Below, one piece after another: positions 56,666 to 64,000 of a stretch of 64,000 nt of DNA. The notes beneath the pieces were generated by a model, which worked only from the letters and a program-made list of their open reading frames with translations, was not told the DNA's origin and ran no database searches. Both the position numbers and the translations under genes were made by a program. The stretch comes from Microbulbifer donghaiensis. Its GTDB lineage: Bacteria; Pseudomonadota; Gammaproteobacteria; Pseudomonadales; Cellvibrionaceae. The DNA lies in contig NZ_FQVA01000003.1 in the NCBI RefSeq assembly GCF_900129095.1, positions 1 to 64,000 of the forward strand, in the 5' to 3' direction. Position 1 is the stretch's first letter; every line of letters starts with the position of its first letter.

Positions 56666-57946
56666 ATGAGCTATATCATCGACCGCCGCCTGAACGGCAA
56701 GAAGAAAAGCACCGTCAATCGCCAGCGGTTCCTGCGTCGCTACAAGGCCCATATCAAAAAGGCTGTCGGCGAGGCCATGAACAGCCGCTCCATCACCGAC
56801 ATGGACAAGGGTGAGCGGATCAGTATTCCCACCCGCGACATCAGCGAACCCATTTTTTCTCACGGCGCCGGCGGTCATGTGGAGCGGGTGTTGCCGGGCA
56901 ACAAGGAATTTATCTCCGGCGATCGCATTCCCCGGCAGGGGCAGCAGGGTGGCGCCGGTGGCGGAGGCGGGGGCGCCAGTGACAGCGGCGAAGGTGTGGA
57001 TGAATTTGTTTTCCAGATCTCGCAGGAAGAATTCCTGGATTTCATGTTCGAAGGGCTGCAATTGCCCAATATGGTCAAACGGCGCCTGGCCGGCAACGAA
57101 TCTTTCCAGGTGGTGCGCGCCGGAATCAGCAATGAAGGGACGCCGGGACGCCTCAATGTGGTCCGCTCCCTGCGCGCCGCCAACGCGCGGCGCATCGCGC
57201 TGACCAGCAGCAAGCGGCGCAATATCCGCGAACTGGAACTGGAGCTGGCGCAGGAGGAAGAGAAGGATCTCGTGCTGCGTGACCAGCGCAGAATTGACGC
57301 GCTGCGCGATAAAATTGCCGACCTCCGCCGGCGCGTCGATCGCGTGCCCTTTCTCGACGATTTCGACCTCAAGTACAACCTGCTGGTGCGCCAACCCCGT
57401 CCGCGCTCGCGTGCAGTCATGTTCTGCCTGATGGATGTCTCCGGTTCCATGAATCAGGCAACCAAGGACATGGCCAAGCGTTTCTTCCTGTTGCTCTATC
57501 TGTTTCTGCAGCGCAGCTATGAATACACGGAAGTCGTCTTTATCCGCCACCACACCAGCGCCAAGGAAGTGGATGAAGAGGAGTTTTTCTATTCGCGTGA
57601 AACCGGCGGCACCATTGTCTCCAGCGCACTCAAGCTGATGCGCCGCGTCATGCGTGAACGCTATCCGGCCAGCGAGTGGAATATATACGGCGCCCAGGCC
57701 TCCGACGGCGACAACTGGAACGACGATTCCAGTACCTGCCACAAGATTCTGATCGACGACATCATGCCCCACGTGCAGTACTACTCCTATGTCGAGATCA
57801 CACCACGGGATCACCAGGCTCTGTGGGAGGAATACGAAAGTGTTCGCACCCTGTTCCCGGAGCACTTTGCCATGGAGCAGATCGTCGACGTGCAGGACAT
57901 CTATCCGGTTTTCCGCCAACTGTTCAGCCAGAAGGTATCCGCCTGA
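56666..57946 (+). CDS. yeaH: YeaH-family protein (DUF444, von Willebrand A-like)
   Basis: 426 aa. Basic N-terminus, a Gly-rich loop (about 91-106, [11 protein letters not shown]), a charged helical region, then a VWA-like domain with a MIDAS motif DVSGSMN. Partners with PrkA in the stress response; molecular role unknown. AGAGG lies upstream of the ATG. Its TGA overlaps the spoVR ATG (TGATG). Confidence 0.93.
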   Translation: MSYIIDRRLNGKKKSTVNRQRFLRRYKAHIKKAVGEAMNSRSITDMDKGERISIPTRDISEPIFSHGAGGHVERVLPGNKEFISGDRIPRQGQQGGAGGGGGGASDSGEGVDEFVFQISQEEFLDFMFEGLQLPNMVKRRLAGNESFQVVRAGISNEGTPGRLNVVRSLRAANARRIALTSSKRRNIRELELELAQEEEKDLVLRDQRRIDALRDKIADLRRRVDRVPFLDDFDLKYNLLVRQPRPRSRAVMFCLMDVSGSMNQATKDMAKRFFLLLYLFLQRSYEYTEVVFIRHHTSAKEVDEEEFFYSRETGGTIVSSALKLMRRVMRERYPASEWNIYGAQASDGDNWNDDSSTCHKILIDDIMPHVQYYSYVEITPRDHQALWEEYESVRTLFPEHFAMEQIVDVQDIYPVFRQLFSQKVSA

Positions 57947-59535
57947 TGTTAGATACGTTTACCACCGGCACCAACGCACCGGAATCCGAATCCGGCGGCC
58001 CCATTTCCACCAACTCCGAGTGGACCTTTGAGCTGATCCAGGAGTACGACCGCGCCATCGGCGAGCTGGCAGAAGAATTCGGCCTGGACACCTATCCCAA
58101 CCAGATAGAGGTAATCTGTTCCGAACAGATGATGGATGCCTATTCCTCCGTGGGCATGCCGGTGGGCTACCATCACTGGTCTTTCGGCAAGCAGTTCATC
58201 AGCGTCGAAAACAACTATCAGCGCGGCCTGATGGGACTCGCCTATGAGATAGTGATCAATTCCAACCCCTGTATCGCCTATCTCATGGAAGAGAACACCA
58301 TGACGATGCAGGCGCTGGTTATCGCCCACGCCAGTTACGGGCACAATTCGTTCTTCAAAGGCAATTACCTGTTCCGCTCCTGGACCGATGCAAGCAGCAT
58401 TATCGACTACCTGATTTTTGCCAAAAACTATATTGCCCGCTGCGAGGAGCGCCACGGGCTGGAAGAGGTGGAGGCGGTACTGGACTCTTGCCACGCCCTG
58501 ATGAACTATGGCGTGGACCGCTACAAGCGCCCCTATCCCATTTCCGCGGTGGAGGAGGAACGCCGACAGAAGGAGCGCGAAGAGTATCGCCAGCGGCAGC
58601 TGAATGACCTGTGGCGCACAATACCCAAGATGGGTAACGGTACCGAAGAAGCGGTCGAGCGACGCTTCCCCGAGGAACCGCAGGAAAATATCCTCTATTT
58701 CATCGAGAAGAATGCACCGCTGCTGGAGAACTGGCAGCGAGAACTGGTCCGCATCGTGCGCAAGCTGGCGCAGTACTTCTACCCGCAGCGACAGACCCAG
58801 GTCATGAACGAGGGCTGGGCCACTTTCTGGCATTACACGCTGCTGAGCGAATTGTACAAACGGGGACGGGTGACCGAAGGCTTTATGCTGGAGTTCCTGC
58901 AGAGTCACACCAACGTGATCTATCAGCCGTCTTTCGACAGTCCCTATTACAGCGGCATCAACCCCTACACACTGGGCTTCAGTATTTTCACTGATCTGCG
59001 GCGTATCTGTGAAAATCCCACCGACGAGGACCGTCAGTGGTTTCCGGATATCGCGGGTAGCAACTGGAAGGACACCCTGCAATTCGCCATGCGCGACTTC
59101 AAGGACGAGAGCTTTATCCTGCAGTTCCTGTCACCGAAGGTTATGCGTGACATGAAACTCTTTTGCATCAGCGACAACGACCGCGAGAATGAGATAGTCG
59201 TCAGCGCCATTCACGACGAAGATGGCTACCGCGAATTGCGCGCCAATCTGGCGGGCCAGTACAACCTGGGCAACAGGGAGCCGAACATCCAGGTCTACGC
59301 CGTGGATACCCGCGGCGATCGCTCACTCACCCTGCATCACACCCAACACCGCCGCCGGCCACTGGGGAAGGATACCGGCGAGGTGCTGAAACATCTGCAC
59401 CGCCTGTGGGGGTTCGACGTGCACCTGCACAGCCTCAACGGTGATGAAATCACGGCCAGCTACCACTGCCCGGAACAGGGGCGCGACCGCCCCGAAGGCG
59501 ATGAGGAATCGATGCTGGTCCCCAAGCCCATCTAG
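57946..59535 (+). CDS. SpoVR-family protein (YcgB)
   Basis: 529 aa, starting at the ATG that shares a base with the yeaH stop; the longer open frame lies inside yeaH. SpoVR features are GMPVGYHHWSFGKQF, the NPCIAYLMEEN block, YGHNSFFKGN, MNEGWATFWHYT and NPYTLGF. Named for spore cortex formation in Bacillus, but in gammaproteobacteria it is a vegetative partner of PrkA/YeaH. A 16-bp perfect stem follows. Confidence 0.95.
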   Translation: MLDTFTTGTNAPESESGGPISTNSEWTFELIQEYDRAIGELAEEFGLDTYPNQIEVICSEQMMDAYSSVGMPVGYHHWSFGKQFISVENNYQRGLMGLAYEIVINSNPCIAYLMEENTMTMQALVIAHASYGHNSFFKGNYLFRSWTDASSIIDYLIFAKNYIARCEERHGLEEVEAVLDSCHALMNYGVDRYKRPYPISAVEEERRQKEREEYRQRQLNDLWRTIPKMGNGTEEAVERRFPEEPQENILYFIEKNAPLLENWQRELVRIVRKLAQYFYPQRQTQVMNEGWATFWHYTLLSELYKRGRVTEGFMLEFLQSHTNVIYQPSFDSPYYSGINPYTLGFSIFTDLRRICENPTDEDRQWFPDIAGSNWKDTLQFAMRDFKDESFILQFLSPKVMRDMKLFCISDNDRENEIVVSAIHDEDGYRELRANLAGQYNLGNREPNIQVYAVDTRGDRSLTLHHTQHRRRPLGKDTGEVLKHLHRLWGFDVHLHSLNGDEITASYHCPEQGRDRPEGDEESMLVPKPI

Positions 59536-59540
59536 CAATA

Positions 59541-59595
59541 CGGAATGGTGAAGGCGAAACAGCACTTACGCGAATTTTCCGCCTTCACCATTCCG
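59541..59595. terminator. Bidirectional terminator between spoVR and HTH-receiver gene
   Basis: CGGAATGGTGAAGGCG (59541-59556) pairs perfectly over 16 bp with CGCCTTCACCATTCCG (59580-59595), loop 23 nt with A- and T-rich edges (AAA, TTTT). Lies between convergent genes. Confidence 0.8.
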
Positions 59596-59602
59596 CATCG
59601 AC

Positions 59603-60169
59603 TCACACTTCCAGCAGCAACTTCACCTTGGCGGCCAGCTCGCTGCGCTCTCCCGGATGGGCCACCAGGGCGTCCGCCCCGGCGTCCAGCCAGCGCTGCT
59701 GGTCCTGCTCGCCAGCCGGCGCGATGACCACCACGCGCACATTGGCATACTCACTGCGCGAACGCAGGTGGTCGAGAATCTGGAAGCCGTTGACGCCCAC
59801 CAGGTTCGCGTCGACCACCATCAGCGCAGGTTTACAGCCCGCCATCAGGGTACCCGCAACGAAGCTGTCGCCGGCCACCTCCACGTCACAGCCGACCTGC
59901 TGCAGGGCCTGGCGGCCGGCGGCGGTCAGCTCCGGATCGCTGGCCAGCAGCAGCACCTTGCGACTGGCAGCGGCCAGCTCGCTGGGTACCGGCATCGAGT
60001 TATCGCGCAGGAAGCCGACAAAATCCTCGACACAGATACGGTGATCGCCGCGGCCGGGCAGCTTGTAAGCCTTGAGCTGACCCCGTTCAATCCAGCGAAT
60101 TACGGTGCGGAAGTTCACCCCACAGTATCTCGCTGCCTCCCCGGTGGTAAGCACATGCAGTTCGCTCAT
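59603..60169 (-). CDS. Excisionase-like HTH protein with a degenerate receiver domain
   Basis: 188 aa from the ATG at 60167-60169 (GGGGGAA upstream; nine further codons are open). N-terminal MerR/excisionase-type HTH (LTTGEAARYCGVNFRTVIRWIERG) followed by a KLPGRGDHRI wing, then a receiver domain (about 72-187). Asp120 is at the phospho-site (VVDANLVGVNG), but the conserved Thr is Ala150, the Lys is His171, and the acidic pocket is SDPE. Phosphorylation-independent signalling is therefore likely. Confidence 0.82.
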   Translation of the reverse strand: MSELHVLTTGEAARYCGVNFRTVIRWIERGQLKAYKLPGRGDHRICVEDFVGFLRDNSMPVPSELAAASRKVLLLASDPELTAAGRQALQQVGCDVEVAGDSFVAGTLMAGCKPALMVVDANLVGVNGFQILDHLRSRSEYANVRVVVIAPAGEQDQQRWLDAGADALVAHPGERSELAAKVKLLLEV

Positions 60170-60393
60170 CTTTATTATTCCCCCAACATCCTGCAATTAC
60201 TGGCAGGCACTTGCGAAATTTACTTGCGCAACAAGCCGCTTAAATCCGCCACTTGACGCGAAATTATCCTGTCTTTTTCAAGTGCCCTTATAAATTATGC
60301 TGTTCAACACTGAAAAACCAGTCTGAAACTCGGGCTATGTACTTAATTAACGAACGGCAGCAAAACTCCCTCAAAAAATACTGAAAGATATAG

Positions 60394-60421
60394 TTGACAG
60401 GTATGACAGGTTACATAGAAT
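60394..60421 (+). promoter_or_regulatory. Strong sigma70 promoter with direct repeat, upstream of RNA candidate
   Basis: TTGACA (60394-60399), 16-bp spacer, TAGAAT (60416-60421). TGACAGGT occurs twice in this region (60395-60402 and 60404-60411, period 9), which could be a protein-binding site. Confidence 0.75.
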
Positions 60422-60427
60422 GGTCAC

Positions 60428-60565
60428 AATTCGGCAGCTCACAGGACGCCGAGGGCCTTCGGGCCAGGCCAGGTAGGCAACAGTCTTTTTGAATGGCGAA
60501 CGGATATTCCCCAAGCGAATACCCTAAGACCCTGGGCCCCCTTGTTTTTTCGGGGCCTTTTTTTT
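60428..60565 (+). ncRNA. Candidate small RNA upstream of cca
   Basis: About 138 nt between a good promoter and an intrinsic terminator, with no ORF. Hairpins are TCGGC/GCCGA (60431-60435 with 60448-60452) with CACAGGAC in the loop, GGCC-TTCG-GGCC (60454-60465), and GGATATTC/GAATACCC (60502-60524 region), closed by GTCTT/AAGAC. I could not match it to 6S, SRP, tmRNA, RNase P or a riboswitch. It could instead be a leader of cca with an attenuator. The rest of 60170-60698 shows nothing else. Confidence 0.55.
60535..60565 (+). terminator. Intrinsic terminator of the RNA candidate
   Basis: GGCCCC (60535-60540) pairs with GGGGCC (60552-60557), 11-nt loop, then eight T (60558-60565). The stem can be extended through a CCTGG/GGCC region with upstream bases. 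Confidence 0.85.
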
Positions 60566-60698
60566 ATCTTGCCGAAACTCCAGTCCCCTCTTTCTCTATC
60601 CGCCCTGTATGCTGATGCGGCGGCGCCGGAACTATTGGATTTATGGCAGTACAAAGCTCAGCCCGGCACCAAGTCCCCCGCTCCCCGGAGCAACTCCC

Positions 60699-61949
60699 GT
60701 GAAGACCTACCTGGTCGGCGGCGCCGTGCGCGACAAACTGCTCGATCGGCCGGTGCACGAGCGCGACTGGGTGGTAGTCGGCGCCGATGAAGGGAAGATG
60801 CGCGAGCTAGGATTCAAGCCGGTGGGTAAGGACTTTCCGGTATTCCTGCACCCGGATACCGGCGAGGAATACGCCCTCGCCCGCACCGAGCGCAAGAGCG
60901 GCCACGGTTATGGCGGTTTTACCGTCCACGCCGCGCCGGATGTGACGCTGGAACAGGACCTGCTGCGCCGCGACCTCACCATCAATGCCATGGCCGAAGA
61001 CCAGGACGGCCAGCTCGTCGATCCTTACGGCGGCCAGTCCGACCTGGACGCGCGCCTGCTGCGCCACGTTTCCCCGGCTTTTGCCGAAGATCCGCTGCGC
61101 ATACTGCGGGTGGCCCGTTTCGCCGCCCGCTACCACCACCTCGGCTTTGCGATCGCCGAGGACACCATGACCCTGATGCGGCAGATGGTCGATGCGGGCG
61201 AGGTGCAGCATCTGGTGGCCGAGCGGGTGTGGAAGGAAATCAGCCGGGCACTGACCGAGCCGGATCCGGATATCTTTATCCGCGTGCTGCGCGAATGCGG
61301 CGCACTGAAGATTCTGCTGCCGGAGGTCGAACAGCTGTTCGGCGTGCCGCAGCCGCCGCTGCACCACCCCGAAATCGACACCGGCGAACATGTCTTGATG
61401 GCCCTGCGCATCGCCCCACCGGACCTGCCGGTGCGCTTTGCGGTCCTGCTGCACGATCTCGGCAAGGGCATCACCCCCAAGGAAATCCTGCCCAGCCACC
61501 GCGGCCACGAATGCGGCGGGCTACCGCTGGTGCGCGACGTCTGCAAGCGCTGGCGCGTTCCCAAGCAACTGACGGCGCTGGCGACGGGGGTGTGTGAGTA
61601 CCACCTGCACTGCCACAAGGCATTTGAACTGCGCCCGCAGACGCTGATGAAGATGCTGCGGGCACTGGATGCCCTGCGCCGCCCGGAACGCTTCGAACAC
61701 TTCCTGCTCGCCTGCGAGGCAGATGCCCGCGGACGCAAGGGCCTGCAGGACCGCGACTACCCCCAGGTGGATTACCTGCGCAAAGTGCGCGACGCCGCCG
61801 CGGCTGTCACCGCGGACACGCTGATGGAACAGGGTTTCGAAGGCGCCGAGCTGGGCAAGGCCCTGGATCGGGCGCGCGTCCGCGCCATCGCCAAGGTAAA
61901 GGAGCGATACCTTGAAAACGACGACCTCGAGGACGACGGCGATGCGTAG
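60699..61949 (+). CDS. cca: CCA tRNA nucleotidyltransferase
   Basis: Adds or repairs the CCA end of tRNAs. 416 aa from the GTG at 60699 (GGAG 8 nt upstream), where [18 protein letters not shown] matches the family; the upstream extension is not supported. Catalytic strand [39 protein letters not shown], and a C-terminal HD domain with LLHDLGKG (as in E. coli, 412 aa). Overlaps the next gene by 8 bp. Confidence 0.96.
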   Translation: MKTYLVGGAVRDKLLDRPVHERDWVVVGADEGKMRELGFKPVGKDFPVFLHPDTGEEYALARTERKSGHGYGGFTVHAAPDVTLEQDLLRRDLTINAMAEDQDGQLVDPYGGQSDLDARLLRHVSPAFAEDPLRILRVARFAARYHHLGFAIAEDTMTLMRQMVDAGEVQHLVAERVWKEISRALTEPDPDIFIRVLRECGALKILLPEVEQLFGVPQPPLHHPEIDTGEHVLMALRIAPPDLPVRFAVLLHDLGKGITPKEILPSHRGHECGGLPLVRDVCKRWRVPKQLTALATGVCEYHLHCHKAFELRPQTLMKMLRALDALRRPERFEHFLLACEADARGRKGLQDRDYPQVDYLRKVRDAAAAVTADTLMEQGFEGAELGKALDRARVRAIAKVKERYLENDDLEDDGDA

Positions 61950-62670
61950 CGCGCTGATCACCGGCGCCGCCGCGCGTCTCGGTCGCGCCATAGCCCGCGA
62001 GCTACACCGGGATCACCGCGTCATCATCCACTACCGCAGCTCCGCCGCCGCGGCACAGCAGCTGGTCGATGAACTGAATGCCATCCGCCCCGGCTCTGCC
62101 GTCGCGCTGCACAGCGACCTGGTCAGTGCCGCCGACTGCGCTCGCCTGGCCGAACAGGCGGCACAGCAGTGGGGCGGCGTCGACGTACTGGTCAATAACG
62201 CCTCCGCCTTTTTCCCGACGCCGGTCGGCAGCGCAACGGAGGAACACTGGGATCAGCTGATCGGCAGCAACCTGAAAGCCCCGTTTTTCCTCAGCCAGGC
62301 TCTGGCACAAAGCCTGGCGCAAGGTAGTGGTTGCATTGTCAATATGGCGGACATCCACGCCGAGCGCCCGATGCCACGGCATCCGATCTACTGCGCCGCC
62401 AAGGCGGGCCTGGTGATGCTGACCAAGAGCCTGGCCCTGGAACTGGCACCGCAGGTGCGCGTCAACGCCGTGGCCCCCGGCGCGATCCTGTGGCCGGAGC
62501 AGCAGACGGTGGACGACACGTCCAAGGCAAAGGTTCTCGAGCGTATTCCGCTGGCGCGCACCGGCGGCGCCGAGGATATCGCCCGCACAGTGCGCTTCCT
62601 CGTCAGCGACGCGCCCTATATCAGCGGCCAGGTGATCGCGGTGGACGGCGGCCGCAATCTCAATATCTGA
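61942..62670 (+). CDS. Short-chain dehydrogenase, pteridine reductase-like (FolM-like)
   Basis: 242 aa Rossmann oxidoreductase starting at the ATG 61942 ([18 protein letters not shown]), overlapping cca. Cofactor motif [21 protein letters not shown], the DIHAERP catalytic region, YCAAKAG (Tyr-x3-Lys), and APGAILWPE. The TGAAxRLG/NNAS pattern fits pteridine or dihydromonapterin reductases, acting in folate or pterin metabolism; substrate is inferred. Confidence 0.85.
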   Translation: MRSALITGAAARLGRAIARELHRDHRVIIHYRSSAAAAQQLVDELNAIRPGSAVALHSDLVSAADCARLAEQAAQQWGGVDVLVNNASAFFPTPVGSATEEHWDQLIGSNLKAPFFLSQALAQSLAQGSGCIVNMADIHAERPMPRHPIYCAAKAGLVMLTKSLALELAPQVRVNAVAPGAILWPEQQTVDDTSKAKVLERIPLARTGGAEDIARTVRFLVSDAPYISGQVIAVDGGRNLNI

Positions 62671-62738
62671 TTTCACTTCTATTTCACCCGGATGTCGTCA
62701 CAATGATCTAGCGATCGAGAACCACAAGATCCATACCG

Positions 62739-63431
62739 GTGAAAGCACTCAAGATACTACTCATAGAAGACAACCCGACCATTGCCCGCCAGACCGGAGA
62801 GTTTCTGGGAGGACATGGCTGGCATATCGATTTTGCCCACTGCGGGCGCCTCGGCGTCGAGCTGGCACAGGAGCAGATTTACGACCTGATTGTTCTCGAC
62901 TTAAACCTGCCGGATTTGGACGGGCTGGAAGTTTGCCGCCTGATAAAAGAACAGGCTGCGGTGAATATGCCGGTGCTGATGCTGACCGCCCGCGACGCCT
63001 TCAGCGACATGGCGGCAGGCTTCAACACCGGTGCCGATGACTATCTGTGCAAACCCTTCGACCCCCGTGAACTGGCGCTGCGCTGCCGCGCGCTGGCACG
63101 CCGGAACCAGCTGCATCAGAGCGACAAAATCCGCATCGGCGATCTCGTTATTCGTTGCCGCGAACACTCGGCATACAGAGAGGGGCAGGCTTTACAGTTG
63201 ACCACAATCGGATTTCAGATACTTTCAATCCTGGCCCGGGCTCACCCGCAACCGGTCAGTCGCTCAGAAATATTGCACCAGGTCTGGGGCGATAATCCGC
63301 CGGAGACAGACGCACTTAAATCCCACATCTACGGCCTGCGCCAAGCGCTGGACAAGCAGTTTGCCGCGCCGATGCTGAAGACCATTACCAATCTGGGCTA
63401 TCGACTGGAGGTGCCCGGTGCGGATCAATAG
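62739..63431 (+). CDS. OmpR-family response regulator
   Basis: 230 aa, start GTG. Receiver domain (1-115) with Glu10/Asp11, phospho-acceptor Asp54 (LDLNLPDLDG), Thr in MLTARD and Lys in CKPFDP. C-terminal winged HTH (about 130-225) with SRSEILHQVWG and a LGYRLEVP end. The following sensor kinase overlaps by 14 bp, so the pair is a two-component system. Signal and targets unknown. Confidence 0.93.
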   Translation: MKALKILLIEDNPTIARQTGEFLGGHGWHIDFAHCGRLGVELAQEQIYDLIVLDLNLPDLDGLEVCRLIKEQAAVNMPVLMLTARDAFSDMAAGFNTGADDYLCKPFDPRELALRCRALARRNQLHQSDKIRIGDLVIRCREHSAYREGQALQLTTIGFQILSILARAHPQPVSRSEILHQVWGDNPPETDALKSHIYGLRQALDKQFAAPMLKTITNLGYRLEVPGADQ

Positions 63432-64000
63432 AAGCCTCCAGCGACGCGTCTTCGCCACCTTCGGCGCCTTCACCCTTCTGCTCTGCCTGCTCTATAGCGC
63501 CATCTGCGCGTTGGTGGCCTACGTCATCGAAGACCAGGTACTGGACAACCTGCTCGCCGATGAAGTCCGCTATATCGAACTGGAGTTTCGGGCCAGCGGC
63601 GAATTGCCCGCGCCGCGACTGCCCTATATCGAGCTCTACCACGACGGCAAGCCGGCACCACAGGATCTCCTCGCCGCAATACCCGACGGGAAGACCAGCG
63701 CCGAGTGGTTCGCCGATGGCGAGCGCCACTTCCACCTGCGCCGGCTGGACCTGGACGCAAATACTTCAGCGGTGCTCGCCGCCGAGGTGAGCCGGCTGCT
63801 CACCGTTTCCCGCCAGTCCGGCAACCTGCTGTGGCTGCTGATCAGCGCCCTGCTGGCCACCGCCGTTCTGGCACTGTGGACCGCTTTCCGGCTGTCCTCA
63901 CGAACCGTCAGGCCGGTACTGCTCCTCGCCGAGGAGGTCGAAAATCGACAAACCCACAGTGCAGCCCTGTCGTTAACCGCCAGTTCCGCCCGGGATGAAA
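63418..64000 (+). CDS. Sensor histidine kinase, N-terminal part (cut by window edge)
   Basis: Starts GTG at 63418, inside the end of the response-regulator gene. About 194 residues are visible: a transmembrane helix at about 12-38, a periplasmic sensor region (~100 aa) beginning VIEDQVLDNLLADEV, a second helix at about 138-162, then a HAMP-like start (RLSSRTVRPVLLLAEEV). The His-kinase core lies beyond position 64000. Confidence 0.85.
   Translation, partial: MRINRSLQRRVFATFGAFTLLLCLLYSAICALVAYVIEDQVLDNLLADEVRYIELEFRASGELPAPRLPYIELYHDGKPAPQDLLAAIPDGKTSAEWFADGERHFHLRRLDLDANTSAVLAAEVSRLLTVSRQSGNLLWLLISALLATAVLALWTAFRLSSRTVRPVLLLAEEVENRQTHSAALSLTASSARDE

Noticed and set aside
60428-60565. Identity of the RNA candidate as 6S, SRP RNA, or a c-di-GMP or glycine riboswitch
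   Set aside because: Short stretches looked similar, but the required core sequences and pairing were not present.

Overview
The window is a high-GC chromosomal segment from a gammaproteobacterium. The order of its core blocks (M23 peptidase/anmK/erpA/bactofilin/argC; lptD/surA/pdxA/rsmA/apaH with divergent amgK-murU; coq7/osmC/crp next to trpGDC) follows the Pseudomonas-type arrangement. Intergenic repeats and marine-type gene content point, by inference only, to the Cellvibrionales (Microbulbifer or a close relative). No prophage, insertion sequence, CRISPR array or tRNA was seen.

Layout. 1-249 holds tandem promoters reading out of the left edge behind tyrS, most likely for an rRNA operon. 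250-7314 is cell-wall and Fe-S genes plus argC. 7410-15275 carries a ClC channel, three heme genes (hemJ, hemL, hemB), a divergent ThiD homologue and a BenE-type transporter with its own GntR regulator and visible operators. 15297-24983 is envelope and signalling: PBP1B, a PfkB kinase, a PAS-GGDEF-EAL protein, three small secreted or lipid-anchored proteins and DsbD. 25223-35246 is housekeeping: aroQ, accBC, prmA, dusB-fis, purH, purD, coq7. 35398-42379 holds osmC, crp/vfr and a minus-strand trp operon with a leader peptide and an ion channel embedded between trpE and trpG. 42452-53174 contains rpe, murU-amgK and the lptD-surA-pdxA-rsmA-apaH cluster plus a CapA-like protein. 53226-59535 has galE and the prkA-yeaH-spoVR stress trio. 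59603-64000 has a degenerate HTH-receiver protein, a probable small RNA, cca, a pteridine-reductase-like SDR and a two-component pair cut by the right edge.

The most unusual material is non-coding. Four intergenic elements share a CAATGCGAAG border and long near-perfect outer arms. Three of them also have a perfect 10-bp inner hairpin with an AGGGAY loop and a second AGGGAY motif downstream. Their stems differ in sequence but keep pairing, and the exposed GGA motifs resemble CsrA/RsmA sites. Other items are a trpL leader (three Trp codons) ahead of a trp operon that includes a voltage-gated channel with an acidic filter, two 12-bp GntR-type operators 18 bp apart, and an unassigned ~140-nt RNA candidate with strong promoter and terminator.
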